Shown in pieces: positions 1 through 8,223 of a stretch of DNA of 23,265 bases. Origin of the DNA: an uncultured bacterium (GTDB lineage Bacteria > Actinomycetota > Coriobacteriia > Coriobacteriales > Coriobacteriaceae); assembly GCA_905215205.1 (NCBI GenBank), contig CAJMPK010000010.1, positions 1 through 23,265 of the forward strand, in the 5' to 3' direction. A program made the translations under genes and the position numbers. The notes under the pieces were generated by a model, which did no database searches, was not told the DNA's origin, and saw nothing but the letters and a program-made list of their open reading frames with translations. Each line of letters opens with the position of its first letter. The stretch's first letter is position 1.

Positions 1-101
1 GCACCGGCGCCAACCCGCGCTACCCGCTCATCAGCGAGATCAAGGAGCTCTACCTGGACGCCTACTACGGCCGCGAGCCCCAGGACTACGCCGTCTGCTA
101 G
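1..101 (+). CDS. adhE: Bifunctional aldehyde-alcohol dehydrogenase AdhE, C-terminal end (partial)
   Basis: Only the last 32 codons are inside the window, read in the frame starting at base 3 and ending in TAG at 99-101. The peptide contains TGANPRYPLISEIKEL followed by YYGREP. This closely matches the C-terminus of AdhE as I remember it from E. coli (TGTNPRYPLISELKQ, then YYGR). AdhE converts acetyl-CoA to acetaldehyde and then ethanol using NADH, the usual redox sink of a mixed-acid fermenter. The fragment belongs to the iron-dependent alcohol dehydrogenase half. The protein ends about 12 residues after YYGR, without the long Ala/Lys tail of the E. coli enzyme. A stand-alone iron alcohol dehydrogenase cannot be fully excluded from so short a fragment. 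Confidence 0.8.
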   Translation, partial: TGANPRYPLISEIKELYLDAYYGREPQDYAVC

Positions 102-120
102 TTTTTAGCACGGTTATTTG

Positions 121-161
121 CGGCGGGGGTGCACGGGTGTACGCACGCCCCCGCCGTTGCT
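121..161 (+). terminator. Probable terminator after adhE
   Basis: A 9-bp perfect G+C stem pairs 121-129 (CGGCGGGGG) with 148-156 (CCCCCGCCG), around an 18-nt loop that can form extra pairs. Only a poor T-rich stretch follows, so termination may be partial. It lies 19 nt after the adhE stop. Confidence 0.6.
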
Positions 162-189
162 TCTATCGCATCGTTGAAAGGATGCAATC

Positions 190-954
190 ATGCTGCTCCC
201 CGATTCCAAGACTGAGCTCGTCCGTCGTGGCAACAAGGTCGTTTACGACCTGGGCGACAAGATCGTCAAGGTCTTTAACGAGACCAAGCCCGTCTCCGAC
301 GTGTTCAACGAGGCTTTGAATCTTGCCCGCATCAATGAGTGCGGCATCCGCAGCCCCAAGGCTCTCGAGGTTTCCCAGCTCGAGAACGCCAACGGCTGGG
401 CGCTCGTGACCGAGAAGGTTCCGGGCACTACCCTTGCCGAGAAGATGACTGCTGAGCCCCAGCGCTTTGGTGAGTACCTCGAGATGTTCGTCGACCTCCA
501 GATTGAGATCCACGGCTACACCTCCCCGCTGCTCAACCGTCAGCGCGATAAGTTCGCACGCATGATCGACAGCCTCGATCAGCTCAATGCCACCACGCGC
601 TACAACCTTCAGGAGCGTCTGGACGGCATGACCAAGGAGTTCAAGGTCTGCCACGGCGACTTCAACCCCTCCAACGTCATCGTCGGCGACGACGGCCAGC
701 TCTATGTGTGCGACTGGGCACACGCCACCCAGGGCTCCCCTGCTGCCGACGTTGCCACCACCTACCTGCTCTTTGCCCTCAACAGCAAAGACCAGGCCGA
801 GGCCTACCTGGAGCTCTACTGCGACCGTGCCGACATGCCCATGCAGGTCGTGCGTCAGTGGACGAGCATCGTCGCCGCTTCCGAGCTCGCTCGTAAGCGC
901 AACGTGAACGATGAGTTCCTTAAGAACTGGATCGACGTCGTCGATTATCAGTAA
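190..954 (+). CDS. Aminoglycoside phosphotransferase/choline kinase-like family protein
   Basis: This 254-residue protein has the protein-kinase-like fold of the APH/ChoK superfamily. The decisive motif is CHGDFNPSNVI at residues 154-164, the catalytic loop: D157 would be the catalytic base and N162 a Mg ligand. It is followed by VCDWAHA with D175 as the metal-binding Asp. K27 in KIVKVF is a candidate ATP-anchoring lysine. These enzymes phosphorylate hydroxyl groups on small molecules (antibiotics, choline, sugars), and the sequence does not say which substrate. There is no sign of a resistance cassette; the composition matches the neighbours. The ATG at 190 is chosen because AAAGGA lies 8 nt upstream. 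No promoter is evident in the 28 nt between the adhE hairpin and this ribosome binding site region, so transcription may come from adhE readthrough. A good terminator follows. Confidence 0.8.
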   Translation: MLLPDSKTELVRRGNKVVYDLGDKIVKVFNETKPVSDVFNEALNLARINECGIRSPKALEVSQLENANGWALVTEKVPGTTLAEKMTAEPQRFGEYLEMFVDLQIEIHGYTSPLLNRQRDKFARMIDSLDQLNATTRYNLQERLDGMTKEFKVCHGDFNPSNVIVGDDGQLYVCDWAHATQGSPAADVATTYLLFALNSKDQAEAYLELYCDRADMPMQVVRQWTSIVAASELARKRNVNDEFLKNWIDVVDYQ

Positions 955-992
955 TATCTGAGCGATTTATTTCGCATCGGAGGCGCAAAGGG

Positions 993-1031
993 AAACCCCG
1001 CAGCTCGAATGGGCTGTGGGGTTTTCCTTTT
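993..1031 (+). terminator. Rho-independent terminator of the phosphotransferase gene
   Basis: A 12-bp stem pairs 993-1004 (AAACCCCGCAGC) with 1013-1024 (GCTGTGGGGTTT), with one G-T pair and an 8-nt loop. The T-rich TTCCTTTT follows on the plus strand. It stands 38 nt after the stop codon at 954. Confidence 0.88.
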
Positions 1032-1052
1032 AGATATCGAGGATGCTACAAG

Positions 1053-1101
1053 ATAAAATGACGGCCCCACATCTCCCCGATCTGGAGAAATGCGGGGCCG
1101 T
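1053..1101 (-). terminator. Rho-independent terminator of the pyrH-proS operon
   Basis: On the minus strand ACGGCCCC (1101-1094) pairs with GGGGCCGT (1068-1061). Further pairing around GGAGA/TCTCC is interrupted by small bulges. CATTTTATCT follows on the minus strand only, so this is directed against proS transcription. It lies about 33 nt past the proS stop and faces the terminator of the convergent gene. Confidence 0.85.
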
Positions 1102-1133
1102 CCCGTATATCGAACTACAAGCGAAATCGTCGA

Positions 1134-2855
1134 TTAACGGCGAGCCGCCTTAACAAGCTCGGCAACCTTGGCGACGACCTCATCGATCGCCACGTCCTCG
1201 CGCTCGCCCGTGGCACGGTCCTTGAGCTCAACGGTGCCATTCTTGAGACCACGCTTACCCAGAACGACCTGATACGGGAAGCCCATAAGATCGTTGTCGG
1301 CAAACTTAAAGCCGGGACGTTCGTCACGGTCGTCGACGACAACCTCGATACCCTCGGCGCACAGGCCATCAACGATCTGCTCGCAAACGCTAGCGCACTC
1401 CTCCTTCTTGGGGTCGAGCGGAATCACCGCGACCTCGTACGGGGCAACGGAGACCGGCCAGACGATACCGTGCTCGTCGTTGTGCTGCTCCACGACGGCA
1501 GCGAGCGAGCGGGACACACCAACGCCGTAGCAGCCCATGATGAGCGGCTTCTCCTTGCCGTCCTCGTCCATAAAGGTGGCACCCATGGCCTCGGAATACT
1601 TGGTGCCCAGCTGGAAAACCTGAGAGACCTCGATGCCGCGGGCAGCGGAAAGCGGCTTGCCGCAGTGCGGGCAGGGGTCGCCGGCGACAACGGTGACCAG
1701 ATCGGCCCACTCATCGACGGTAAAGTCGCGCTCGGGGCAGGCACCGGTAAAGTGATAATCGACCTCGTTGGCACCGCAGGCCCACTGCTTAGACTCGCGC
1801 AGGCTCTCGTCGCAGACCAGACGAATGCCCTCGGGCAGGTTAACCGGTCCGATAAAGCCCTTGTGCAGACCGTAGGTCTGGAGCTCCTCATCGGTCATCA
1901 TGCGATAACCCTTGCCAAAGACATGCTCGGCCTTGCAGTCATTGAGCTCATGATCGCCCGGAACAATGGCCACGACTGGCTTGCCCTCGGCATCGATGAG
2001 AGCCAAGGACTTGCGCGTGCCGTTCTCGGGGAAGCCGAAGAACTTTGCAACGGCCTCGATGGTGCCCATGCCCGGAGTCTCAACCTTGGTGAGCGTACCG
2101 TCACCGGGTCCCTCAGTCACGACGACCTTGGTGCTTGCAGCCTCGTCATCGGCAGCAAAACCGCAATCGTCGCAATAAACCAGCGAAGCCTCGCCGGCCT
2201 CGGCCAGCGCCATGTACTCGACGGAGGTGTCGCCACCGATCTCGCCGGAATCGGCAACGACAGGCAGTGCCTTGATGTAGCAGCGCTCGCAGATATTGGC
2301 GTACGCCTGCTTCATCTTGTCATACTCCTCCTGCAGGCTCTCCTGCGTAGCGGAGAAGCTGTAGGCGTCCTTCATGATGAATTCGCGTCCGCGCATCAGG
2401 CCAAAGCGGGGGCGGAACTCGTCGCGGAACTTATCCTGGATGTGGTACAGGTTGACGGGCAGCTGCTTGTAGGAACGCAGCTCATTGCGAACCAGGGCGG
2501 TCACGGTCTCCTCGTGCGTGGGGCCCAGCACGAACTCGCGGCCGTGGCGGTCATCAAAGCGCACGAGTTCCTTGCCATAGGCGTCGATGCGGCCGGACTC
2601 GCGCCACAACTCGGCGTCGACCATGATAGGCATCATAAGCTCCTGGGCGCCGGCAGCGTCCATCTCGTCGCGCACGATGTTCTCGATCTTGCGGATCGAG
2701 CGCCAAGCAAGCGGCAGGTAGGAATACAGGCCGGCGGCCTCCTTGCGAATCATGCCGGCACGGAGCAGCAGGCGGTGACTGGCGAGCTCAGCGTCCGCCG
2801 GATCCTCTTTAAGCGTCGGCGCATAGAGCTTAGACATATACATTGCTCGGGTCAT
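1134..2855 (-). CDS. proS: Prolyl-tRNA synthetase, bacterial type with editing insertion
   Basis: ProRS charges tRNA-Pro with proline in the cytoplasm. The 573-residue protein has the class II core: GPTHEE at 111-116, FRDEFRPRFGLMRGREF at 143-159 (motif 2) and GCYGVGVSR at 441-449 (motif 3). Between motifs 2 and 3 lies the roughly 200-residue INS editing domain that hydrolyses Ala-tRNA-Pro and defines the bacterial form. The anticodon-binding domain fills about residues 470-573. Length is normal for the long bacterial ProRS. The ATG at 2853-2855 directly follows the ispG TAA with no gap and has GGAG 6 nt upstream. The downstream ATG codons for M5 and M7 are possible but less well placed. It is the last gene of the operon, and a terminator follows. 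Confidence 0.97.
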   Translation of the reverse strand: MTRAMYMSKLYAPTLKEDPADAELASHRLLLRAGMIRKEAAGLYSYLPLAWRSIRKIENIVRDEMDAAGAQELMMPIMVDAELWRESGRIDAYGKELVRFDDRHGREFVLGPTHEETVTALVRNELRSYKQLPVNLYHIQDKFRDEFRPRFGLMRGREFIMKDAYSFSATQESLQEEYDKMKQAYANICERCYIKALPVVADSGEIGGDTSVEYMALAEAGEASLVYCDDCGFAADDEAASTKVVVTEGPGDGTLTKVETPGMGTIEAVAKFFGFPENGTRKSLALIDAEGKPVVAIVPGDHELNDCKAEHVFGKGYRMMTDEELQTYGLHKGFIGPVNLPEGIRLVCDESLRESKQWACGANEVDYHFTGACPERDFTVDEWADLVTVVAGDPCPHCGKPLSAARGIEVSQVFQLGTKYSEAMGATFMDEDGKEKPLIMGCYGVGVSRSLAAVVEQHNDEHGIVWPVSVAPYEVAVIPLDPKKEECASVCEQIVDGLCAEGIEVVVDDRDERPGFKFADNDLMGFPYQVVLGKRGLKNGTVELKDRATGEREDVAIDEVVAKVAELVKAARR

Positions 2856-3938
2856 TTATTTCTCCTCAATAAGCTTGTCGACCTCTGCCATAAGCGCGTC
2901 GACAATTTGGTCCTCAGCTACTTTACCAATGATCTGGCCATGCGAAAAGAGCAAGGCCTGACCACGTCCGCAAGCAACGCCCAGGTCGGCATCAGAAGCC
3001 TCACCGGGGCCATTAACGGCACATCCCATCACAGCGATAGAAAGCGGCGCGGAGTAGTTCTTAAGCCGCTCGGTGACCTCCTCGGCGATGGGAATGAGGT
3101 TAACCTGGCAGCGGGCGCACGTGGGGCACGAGACAATCTCGGGGCCACGGCGACGCAGGCCCAGCGACTGCAGAATACCCCAGGCAACCGGCGGCTCCTC
3201 AACCGGATCGGCCGTGAGAGAGACGCGCATGGTGTCACCGATACCCTCAGACAGCAGAATACCAAGGCCCACCGAGCTCTTAATGGTGCCCTGAAGCTTG
3301 GTACCCGCCTCGGTTACGCCCAAGTGAAGCGGAACGTGAGGAATCTCACGCGACAGGGCTCGATAGGTATCGAGCGTCGTTTGCACGCTATGGGCCTTGG
3401 CCGAAAGCACAATGTTCGTAAAGCCGCGGTCCTCAAAGTGCTTGACGAAGCGCTCGCTCGACATCACGAGCTTTTCGGGCTGCGTGAGGTCTTCGCGCTC
3501 GGCGATATCCTGCTCAAGCGAGCCCGCATTCACGCCAATGCGAATCGCGCACCCAGCGGCGCCCGCGGCATCGATCACGGCATCGACCTTGGCCCAATCG
3601 CCAATGTTGCCGGGATTGATGCGGAGCTTGGCAGCACCGGCCTCCACAGCGCCAATGGCCAGCTTGTGGTTAAAGTGGATATCGGCAACGATTGGCACCG
3701 GAGACTCGTCACAGATGGTGCGGAAACCCTCAAGCGCGGCCTCCGTGGGCACGCTCACGCGCACGATATCGCAGCCAGCCTGCGCCAACGCACATACTTG
3801 CGCAAGCGTTGCCTGGGCATCAGCGGTATCGGTGCAGGTCATGGATTGGACCACCACCGGCGCACCGCCACCGATCTGCACACCGCCCACATGCACGGGG
3901 CGCGTCAAATCGCGAGGCAAAGGATGGGATAAAGACAA
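2856..3938 (-). CDS. ispG: 4-hydroxy-3-methylbut-2-en-1-yl diphosphate synthase
   Basis: IspG (GcpE) carries out the penultimate step of the MEP pathway, reducing the cyclic diphosphate MEcPP to HMBPP with a 4Fe-4S cluster. The cluster ligands are visible: CPTC at residues 271-274, then MGCAVNGPGEA with C306 and E313. This arrangement is within one residue of E. coli IspG (C270, C273, C305, E312). The frame is open well upstream, but those extra residues overlap rseP. I choose TTG at 3936-3938 because GGGGAG (3951-3947) sits 8 nt upstream and it gives a normal 360 residues. GTG at 3945-3947 is the alternative. The gene lies 13 nt after rseP and abuts proS. It is in the same operon as dxr, another enzyme of the pathway. 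Confidence 0.95.
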   Translation of the reverse strand: MSLSHPLPRDLTRPVHVGGVQIGGGAPVVVQSMTCTDTADAQATLAQVCALAQAGCDIVRVSVPTEAALEGFRTICDESPVPIVADIHFNHKLAIGAVEAGAAKLRINPGNIGDWAKVDAVIDAAGAAGCAIRIGVNAGSLEQDIAEREDLTQPEKLVMSSERFVKHFEDRGFTNIVLSAKAHSVQTTLDTYRALSREIPHVPLHLGVTEAGTKLQGTIKSSVGLGILLSEGIGDTMRVSLTADPVEEPPVAWGILQSLGLRRRGPEIVSCPTCARCQVNLIPIAEEVTERLKNYSAPLSIAVMGCAVNGPGEASDADLGVACGRGQALLFSHGQIIGKVAEDQIVDALMAEVDKLIEEK

Positions 3939-3951
3939 TCCAAACACTCCC

Positions 3952-5313
3952 CTACAGAATAAATCGAAGGATGTCGGAACGAAGCATATAGACAAACAGC
4001 AGCGCAAAGAGCGCGATGCCCACATAGCTCACAATCGTCTGGACCTTGAGCGGAAGCTCGCGGCCCACAATCTTTTGAATGATCTCGATGACCAGCTTGC
4101 CGCCATCGAGTGGTGGGATGGGCAGCAGGTTCATAAAGCCAAGCGAGAACGAAATGAGGGCGGCAAACGAAAGGAACGTGGCAGGACCGGCAGCAGCAGC
4201 CTGTGAGGACATAACGCTAATACCCACGATCGAAGAAGACTGATCGAGAATCTCCATCGTATGCTGCGGCTGGAGCAGGCGCATCACGCCCTCCGCGGTC
4301 TGCACGACATAGGAGAATGACAGACGCGCCGAGGTGATAGGGTCCAAACGGACTACCTCCGTAGAAGCATACACACCTAACCGCTCGTCCTCTTTGAGCG
4401 CAACAGTGGTCGAATGCTGTTTGCCGTCACGCTCGTACTCGATGGCGATATCGTCCCTACCGGCGGCCTTGCCGATAGCATCGTAAACGTTCATCCATGT
4501 GGAGCACGATACACCGTCAACCGAAAGGATCGCATCACCAGCCTCGATACCCGCCTTGGTGGCAATAGACCCCTCGTCAACCTGACCGATCACGTTGGTA
4601 TCGATCGGAACGGTAACACCCGCAATGGAATAGATGCTCATAAGCAGCAAAAAGCCCGTCAGGATATTGACGAGAATGCCCGCGAGCAGCATAAAGGCAC
4701 GCTTGAGAAAGCCCTGGCCAAGATAGGTGTGCGAACGTTCTTGCGCAAGGAACTCGGCCTCGCCGCACGGCAGCTCCCACACATCGCCCACGGCAGTCGC
4801 ATGTTCGCGATCGAAACGGCGGCCGTCAAAGGTGGTATAGCCTGCCGTGTCTCGCGGCAGCGTCTGATACTTGGTGGGATAGTAGCTCGGCGAGGGCTGC
4901 TCCCCTTCCTCATACCAAGGTGCGATGGAGCCCCAGCCCAGCAACAGAGCACAAGCCTCGAGCACATCCTCCTCGGAAAGCTCGAGCTCGACAGCAAGGT
5001 CGGCCACGGCCACGCGACCATGACGATAGATGGCCGCGAGCACGCGATCGGCACACGAAACATCGGTCGGATCCATACCGCAGATGGCAGCGTAGCCACC
5101 CAGCAGCAGCGGGGTCACGCCAAACTTGGTTCCAATGCGACGCGACGTGTAATGGATGTCAAAGCGGCACGGCAGGCCCAAAAAGAACTCGGTCACACGG
5201 ACGCCGCAGGCACGCGCCGCCAAAAAGTGGCCGCCCTCGTGCAAAAACACGAGGACGGAAAGCATCAGCAGGCCCCAAAAGACCGATGAGAGAACGCTCA
5301 GAACAGTATCCAT
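3952..5313 (-). CDS. rseP: Site-2 zinc metalloprotease RseP/RasP family (M50) with unusual insertion
   Basis: This membrane-embedded protease cleaves transmembrane segments of anti-sigma factors or signal-peptide remnants. The zinc motif HEGGH is at residues 25-29 in the first membrane helix. The membrane-embedded hairpin ends in LGGY (71-74). One PDZ domain spans about 240-315, including DTNVIGQVDEGSIATKAGI. The third zinc ligand motif NLLPIPPLDGG is at 395-405. AGILVN at 211-216 replaces the usual AGP-x-x-N. Residues 85-200 form an insertion larger than in standard RseP, containing a winged-helix-like part at 88-134 (see findings). Length is 453 residues. The start is uncertain: ATG at 5311-5313 has AAGGA about 15 nt upstream, while TTG at 5326-5328 lies only 1 nt from it. 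Genes dxr, uppS and cdsA precede it, as in Bacillus. Confidence 0.92.
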   Translation of the reverse strand: MDTVLSVLSSVFWGLLMLSVLVFLHEGGHFLAARACGVRVTEFFLGLPCRFDIHYTSRRIGTKFGVTPLLLGGYAAICGMDPTDVSCADRVLAAIYRHGRVAVADLAVELELSEEDVLEACALLLGWGSIAPWYEEGEQPSPSYYPTKYQTLPRDTAGYTTFDGRRFDREHATAVGDVWELPCGEAEFLAQERSHTYLGQGFLKRAFMLLAGILVNILTGFLLLMSIYSIAGVTVPIDTNVIGQVDEGSIATKAGIEAGDAILSVDGVSCSTWMNVYDAIGKAAGRDDIAIEYERDGKQHSTTVALKEDERLGVYASTEVVRLDPITSARLSFSYVVQTAEGVMRLLQPQHTMEILDQSSSIVGISVMSSQAAAAGPATFLSFAALISFSLGFMNLLPIPPLDGGKLVIEIIQKIVGRELPLKVQTIVSYVGIALFALLFVYMLRSDILRFIL

Positions 5314-5338
5314 AAAACGAAAAAGCAATCCTTATGGG

Positions 5339-6526
5339 TTAGGAACGGGTTGCGGCGAGCACCTGCGCAGCCTTTTCACGCGCCCACGCATCGATGTCGC
5401 GAAGCTGCTCAAACGAATCGACCGTCTGCATATCGTGGGCATCCATGCAGGATTCCACAATGCGATCGATATCGGTAAAGCTGCAGCCATTGTGCAGGAA
5501 AGCATCGACGGCGACCTCGTTGGCGGCATTGAGCACGCACGGCATGGTGCCACCCGTCTTGCCGGCACGCTCGGCCAGTGCCAGACAGCGGAAGGTATCC
5601 ATGTCGGCAGCATCAAACGTGAGCTGCCCCAGCTCGCGAAAATCGATACGAGGCGCCGGGGTATCCCAACGCTCGGGATACGAGAACGCAAACTGGATGG
5701 GAATACGCATGTCGGAAGCACCGAGATGCGCCATCACAGAGCCGTCGGCAAACTCGACCATAGAATGAATCTTGGACTGACGCTGCACGACCACGTTAAT
5801 GAAATCGAGGTCGCAGTTAAACAGATGCATGGCCTCAATGCGCTCCAAGCCCTTGTTCATGAGGGTGGCGGAGTCGATGGTGATCTTGGCACCCATGGCC
5901 CACGTGGGATGTGCGAGGGCATCGGCACGCGTCACGCGGTCGAGCTCGCCGCGCGTGCGGCCAAAGAACGGACCGCCCGAGCAGGTGAGCCAAATACAAT
6001 GAGCCTCGCGCGGATTCTCCCCCAGATAGCACTGGTAGATGGCGGAGTGCTCAGAGTCGACTGGAATAAGCTGGCCCGGTTGCGCCAACGGCATAAGCAA
6101 GTCGCCACCGACGACGAGGGACTCCTTGTTGGCAAGGGCAAGGCGCTTATTTGAGGTCAAGGCCGCATGGCTCGCCTCCAGACCGGCGGCACCCACAATA
6201 GCGACGAGCACGCAGTCGACATCGTCGCGACGCGCGAGCTCGCAAACCGCCTGCGCGCCAACGCCGAGCTTCGTTCCCTCGGGCAACTCCTGCAGCACGG
6301 CGTCATCGCCATGAGCGACATCGGCCACGGCAACCGCCGAAACCGAGAACTCGCGGGCAGCGGCAACGAGCTCTGAGGTACTGGAGTTAACGGACAGCGC
6401 CGTCACCTGCAGGCGATCGGCATGCTGGCGGCACACATCGAGCGCCTGGGTGCCGATAGAGCCCGTACAGCCCAGGATGGCAACACGGAGACGTCCATCG
6501 GGGCCATACGTCGTCTGGAAGGACAT
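5339..6526 (-). CDS. dxr: 1-deoxy-D-xylulose 5-phosphate reductoisomerase
   Basis: Dxr converts DXP to MEP with NADPH, the first committed step of the MEP isoprenoid pathway and the target of fosmidomycin. The N-terminal Rossmann loop is GCTGSIG (residues 19-25), with Cys where Ser is usual. LANKESLV (131-138), the metal-binding VDSEHSAIYQ (D157, E159) and DSATLMNKGLE (E228) are all present. Its 395 residues are normal for the family. The ATG at 6524-6526 shares one base with the cdsA stop (TAATG) and has GGAGG 9 nt upstream, so the two genes are translationally coupled. Confidence 0.97.
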   Translation of the reverse strand: MSFQTTYGPDGRLRVAILGCTGSIGTQALDVCRQHADRLQVTALSVNSSTSELVAAAREFSVSAVAVADVAHGDDAVLQELPEGTKLGVGAQAVCELARRDDVDCVLVAIVGAAGLEASHAALTSNKRLALANKESLVVGGDLLMPLAQPGQLIPVDSEHSAIYQCYLGENPREAHCIWLTCSGGPFFGRTRGELDRVTRADALAHPTWAMGAKITIDSATLMNKGLERIEAMHLFNCDLDFINVVVQRQSKIHSMVEFADGSVMAHLGASDMRIPIQFAFSYPERWDTPAPRIDFRELGQLTFDAADMDTFRCLALAERAGKTGGTMPCVLNAANEVAVDAFLHNGCSFTDIDRIVESCMDAHDMQTVDSFEQLRDIDAWAREKAAQVLAATRS

Positions 6527-7425
6527 TACAGCACGCCTCCGATCATCAGCATCAGCTGCGCGGTGATGCAGCCAAAGATAAGCGAATCGCTACGATCGAG
6601 CATGCCGCCGTGACCCGGGATAAGGTTGCCGGAATCCTTGACGCCCACGCCGCGCTTGATGCGCGACTCGATAAGGTCGCCGATAACGCCCAGAATGGAC
6701 ACGACTACGCCGCACAGCAGCGCATAGGGCAGGCTGAGCTTGTAGAAATGCGTCGCCCACAGGATGAGCCAAATCAAAACCGAGCCCAGGATGCCGCCGG
6801 CAAACCCCTCCCAGCTCTTTTTGGGAGAGATCTTAGGAACCATCTTGTGCTTGCCGATACGGCTACCCACGATGTAGGCAAACGAGTCGGAGACCCAAAG
6901 GGACGCGCAAACGCCCACCGAAAGCAGGGCGCCGGCAAAACCGGGTACGGCATCGCGCAGCAGCACGATAGCCGACAGCATAAAGCCAGTGTAGATGGGA
7001 CCCATGAGCGCCACGGCCACATCAGAGATGCGGGTACGCGGCGACCAGACATACCAAATGCCCACAGCGATCATCAAGGCAAAAAGCAGGGCATTCAGCA
7101 ACATCGAATCGCCCAACGCCGACAGCGGAAAGAGTACGGCGGCAGCGATACCCATGCGCTCGTTAGCCATCTTGCCATCGAGCCTTGTCATACGGAAAAA
7201 CTCATAGCAGCACAGACCGCTCATGACAGAAACAAAGATGGCTGTGGGCACGATACCCAAAACCAGGCACAGGATAAAGACAACGGCGTAGACAATACCG
7301 GCAGCGGCACGGGTAAAAAAGCCCGCCAGCCACGAACCGGTGCCGCTCTTCGCTGCAGGCGCGCCAGCAGTGGCAGCTTTGCGCGCAGGCGTCTTGGGAG
7401 CAGACGCCTTGGGACGATCGGACAC
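6526..7425 (-). CDS. cdsA: Phosphatidate cytidylyltransferase (CDP-diglyceride synthase)
   Basis: CdsA makes CDP-diacylglycerol from phosphatidic acid and CTP, the branch point for membrane phospholipids. The family signature is at about residues 254-280: SRIKRGVGVKDSG, then PGHGGMLDRSDS. The protein is 299 residues with about eight hydrophobic membrane segments from residue 40 onward. The first 33 residues are an Ala/Lys/Pro-rich, probably disordered cytoplasmic tail that is not part of the catalytic core. The start is GTG at 7423-7425, with GGAGG 7 nt upstream and only 2 nt after the uppS stop. It overlaps dxr by one base. Confidence 0.95.
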   Translation of the reverse strand: MSDRPKASAPKTPARKAATAGAPAAKSGTGSWLAGFFTRAAAGIVYAVVFILCLVLGIVPTAIFVSVMSGLCCYEFFRMTRLDGKMANERMGIAAAVLFPLSALGDSMLLNALLFALMIAVGIWYVWSPRTRISDVAVALMGPIYTGFMLSAIVLLRDAVPGFAGALLSVGVCASLWVSDSFAYIVGSRIGKHKMVPKISPKKSWEGFAGGILGSVLIWLILWATHFYKLSLPYALLCGVVVSILGVIGDLIESRIKRGVGVKDSGNLIPGHGGMLDRSDSLIFGCITAQLMLMIGGVL

Positions 7426-7427
7426 GA

Positions 7428-8222
7428 TTAAGCCTCCTCGGTCTTGCTCAGTCCACCAAACCTACGGTCGCGGCCCTGGTAGGCCAAAATGGCGTCGACA
7501 AGACCCCAACGATCAAAGTCGGGCCAATAGGTATTGGTGACATAAAACTCAGAATAGGCAACCTGCCACAGCAGATAGTTCGAAAGGCGAAGCTCGCCGG
7601 AGGTGCGAATCACAAGCTCCGGATCGGGCAGTCCGGCGGTGTACAGATGCGAAGCAACCATATCATCGTCGATAGCGGCAGGATCGATCTTTCCGGCAGC
7701 GGCATCGAGCGCAATCTGGCGGACAGCACGGGTGATCTCGGCACGGGCGCCGTAGTTGACGGCAAGCGCCAGCGTCATGCCGGTGTGGTCGGCACACTCG
7801 GCAAGACCTCGCTCAAAGACATCGCGGGTCTTCTTAGGCAGTGCAGAAATATCGCCCAAAAAGACAACGCGAACGTTTTCGCGCTTAAGCAGCGGCAACT
7901 CATCGATAAACGTCTTGGCAAACAAATGCATCAAAACGTTGACCTCGTGCTGCGGACGATTCCAGTTTTCAGTGGAAAACGCATAGGCCGAAAGGACGTC
8001 GACGCCCAAGCGCACGCATGCGGTAATAATCTCGCGCAGGGAGACGATACCTGCCTTGTGGCCCTCGGTGCGAGCAAGACCGCGCGCCGTGGCCCAACGA
8101 CCGTTACCGTCCATGATGCACGAAATATGATGCGGAATCTTATTGAGGTCAAGGTCGGAAAAACCGACGCCCGCAGGGGCGTCGGCAAAGTACTCGACCA
8201 GTTTGTTCTCGTCGTATTGCAC
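7428..8222 (-). CDS. uppS: Isoprenyl transferase (undecaprenyl diphosphate synthase)
   Basis: This cis-prenyltransferase condenses isopentenyl diphosphate onto farnesyl diphosphate to make the C55 lipid carrier for cell-wall precursors. IMDGNGRWA (residues 36-44, D38 catalytic) and RTSGELRLSNYLLWQ (206-220) followed by YSEFY are diagnostic. The length of 264 residues is usual. The start is GTG at 8220-8222, one base after the frr stop, with GGAG 7 nt upstream inside the end of frr. It uses products of the MEP enzymes encoded in the same operon. The exact chain length cannot be read from sequence. Confidence 0.95.
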   Translation of the reverse strand: MQYDENKLVEYFADAPAGVGFSDLDLNKIPHHISCIMDGNGRWATARGLARTEGHKAGIVSLREIITACVRLGVDVLSAYAFSTENWNRPQHEVNVLMHLFAKTFIDELPLLKRENVRVVFLGDISALPKKTRDVFERGLAECADHTGMTLALAVNYGARAEITRAVRQIALDAAAGKIDPAAIDDDMVASHLYTAGLPDPELVIRTSGELRLSNYLLWQVAYSEFYVTNTYWPDFDRWGLVDAILAYQGRDRRFGGLSKTEEA

Positions 8223-8223
8223 C

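Noticed and set aside
955..1133. Possible small gene or RNA between the convergent operons
   Set aside because: The two hairpins are fully explained as one terminator for each strand; nothing else is left in the gap.
1470..3932. Very long plus-strand open frame (820 codons) antisense to proS and ispG
   Set aside because: It mirrors highly expressed, clearly homologous minus-strand genes; its translation has no recognisable domain and no ribosome binding site. High G+C with strong codon bias creates such shadows.
3939..4025. Longer ispG start inside rseP
   Set aside because: It would overlap rseP by over 70 nt and add a Cys/Phe-rich sequence not seen in IspG; TTG 3938 has a good ribosome binding site and gives the family length.
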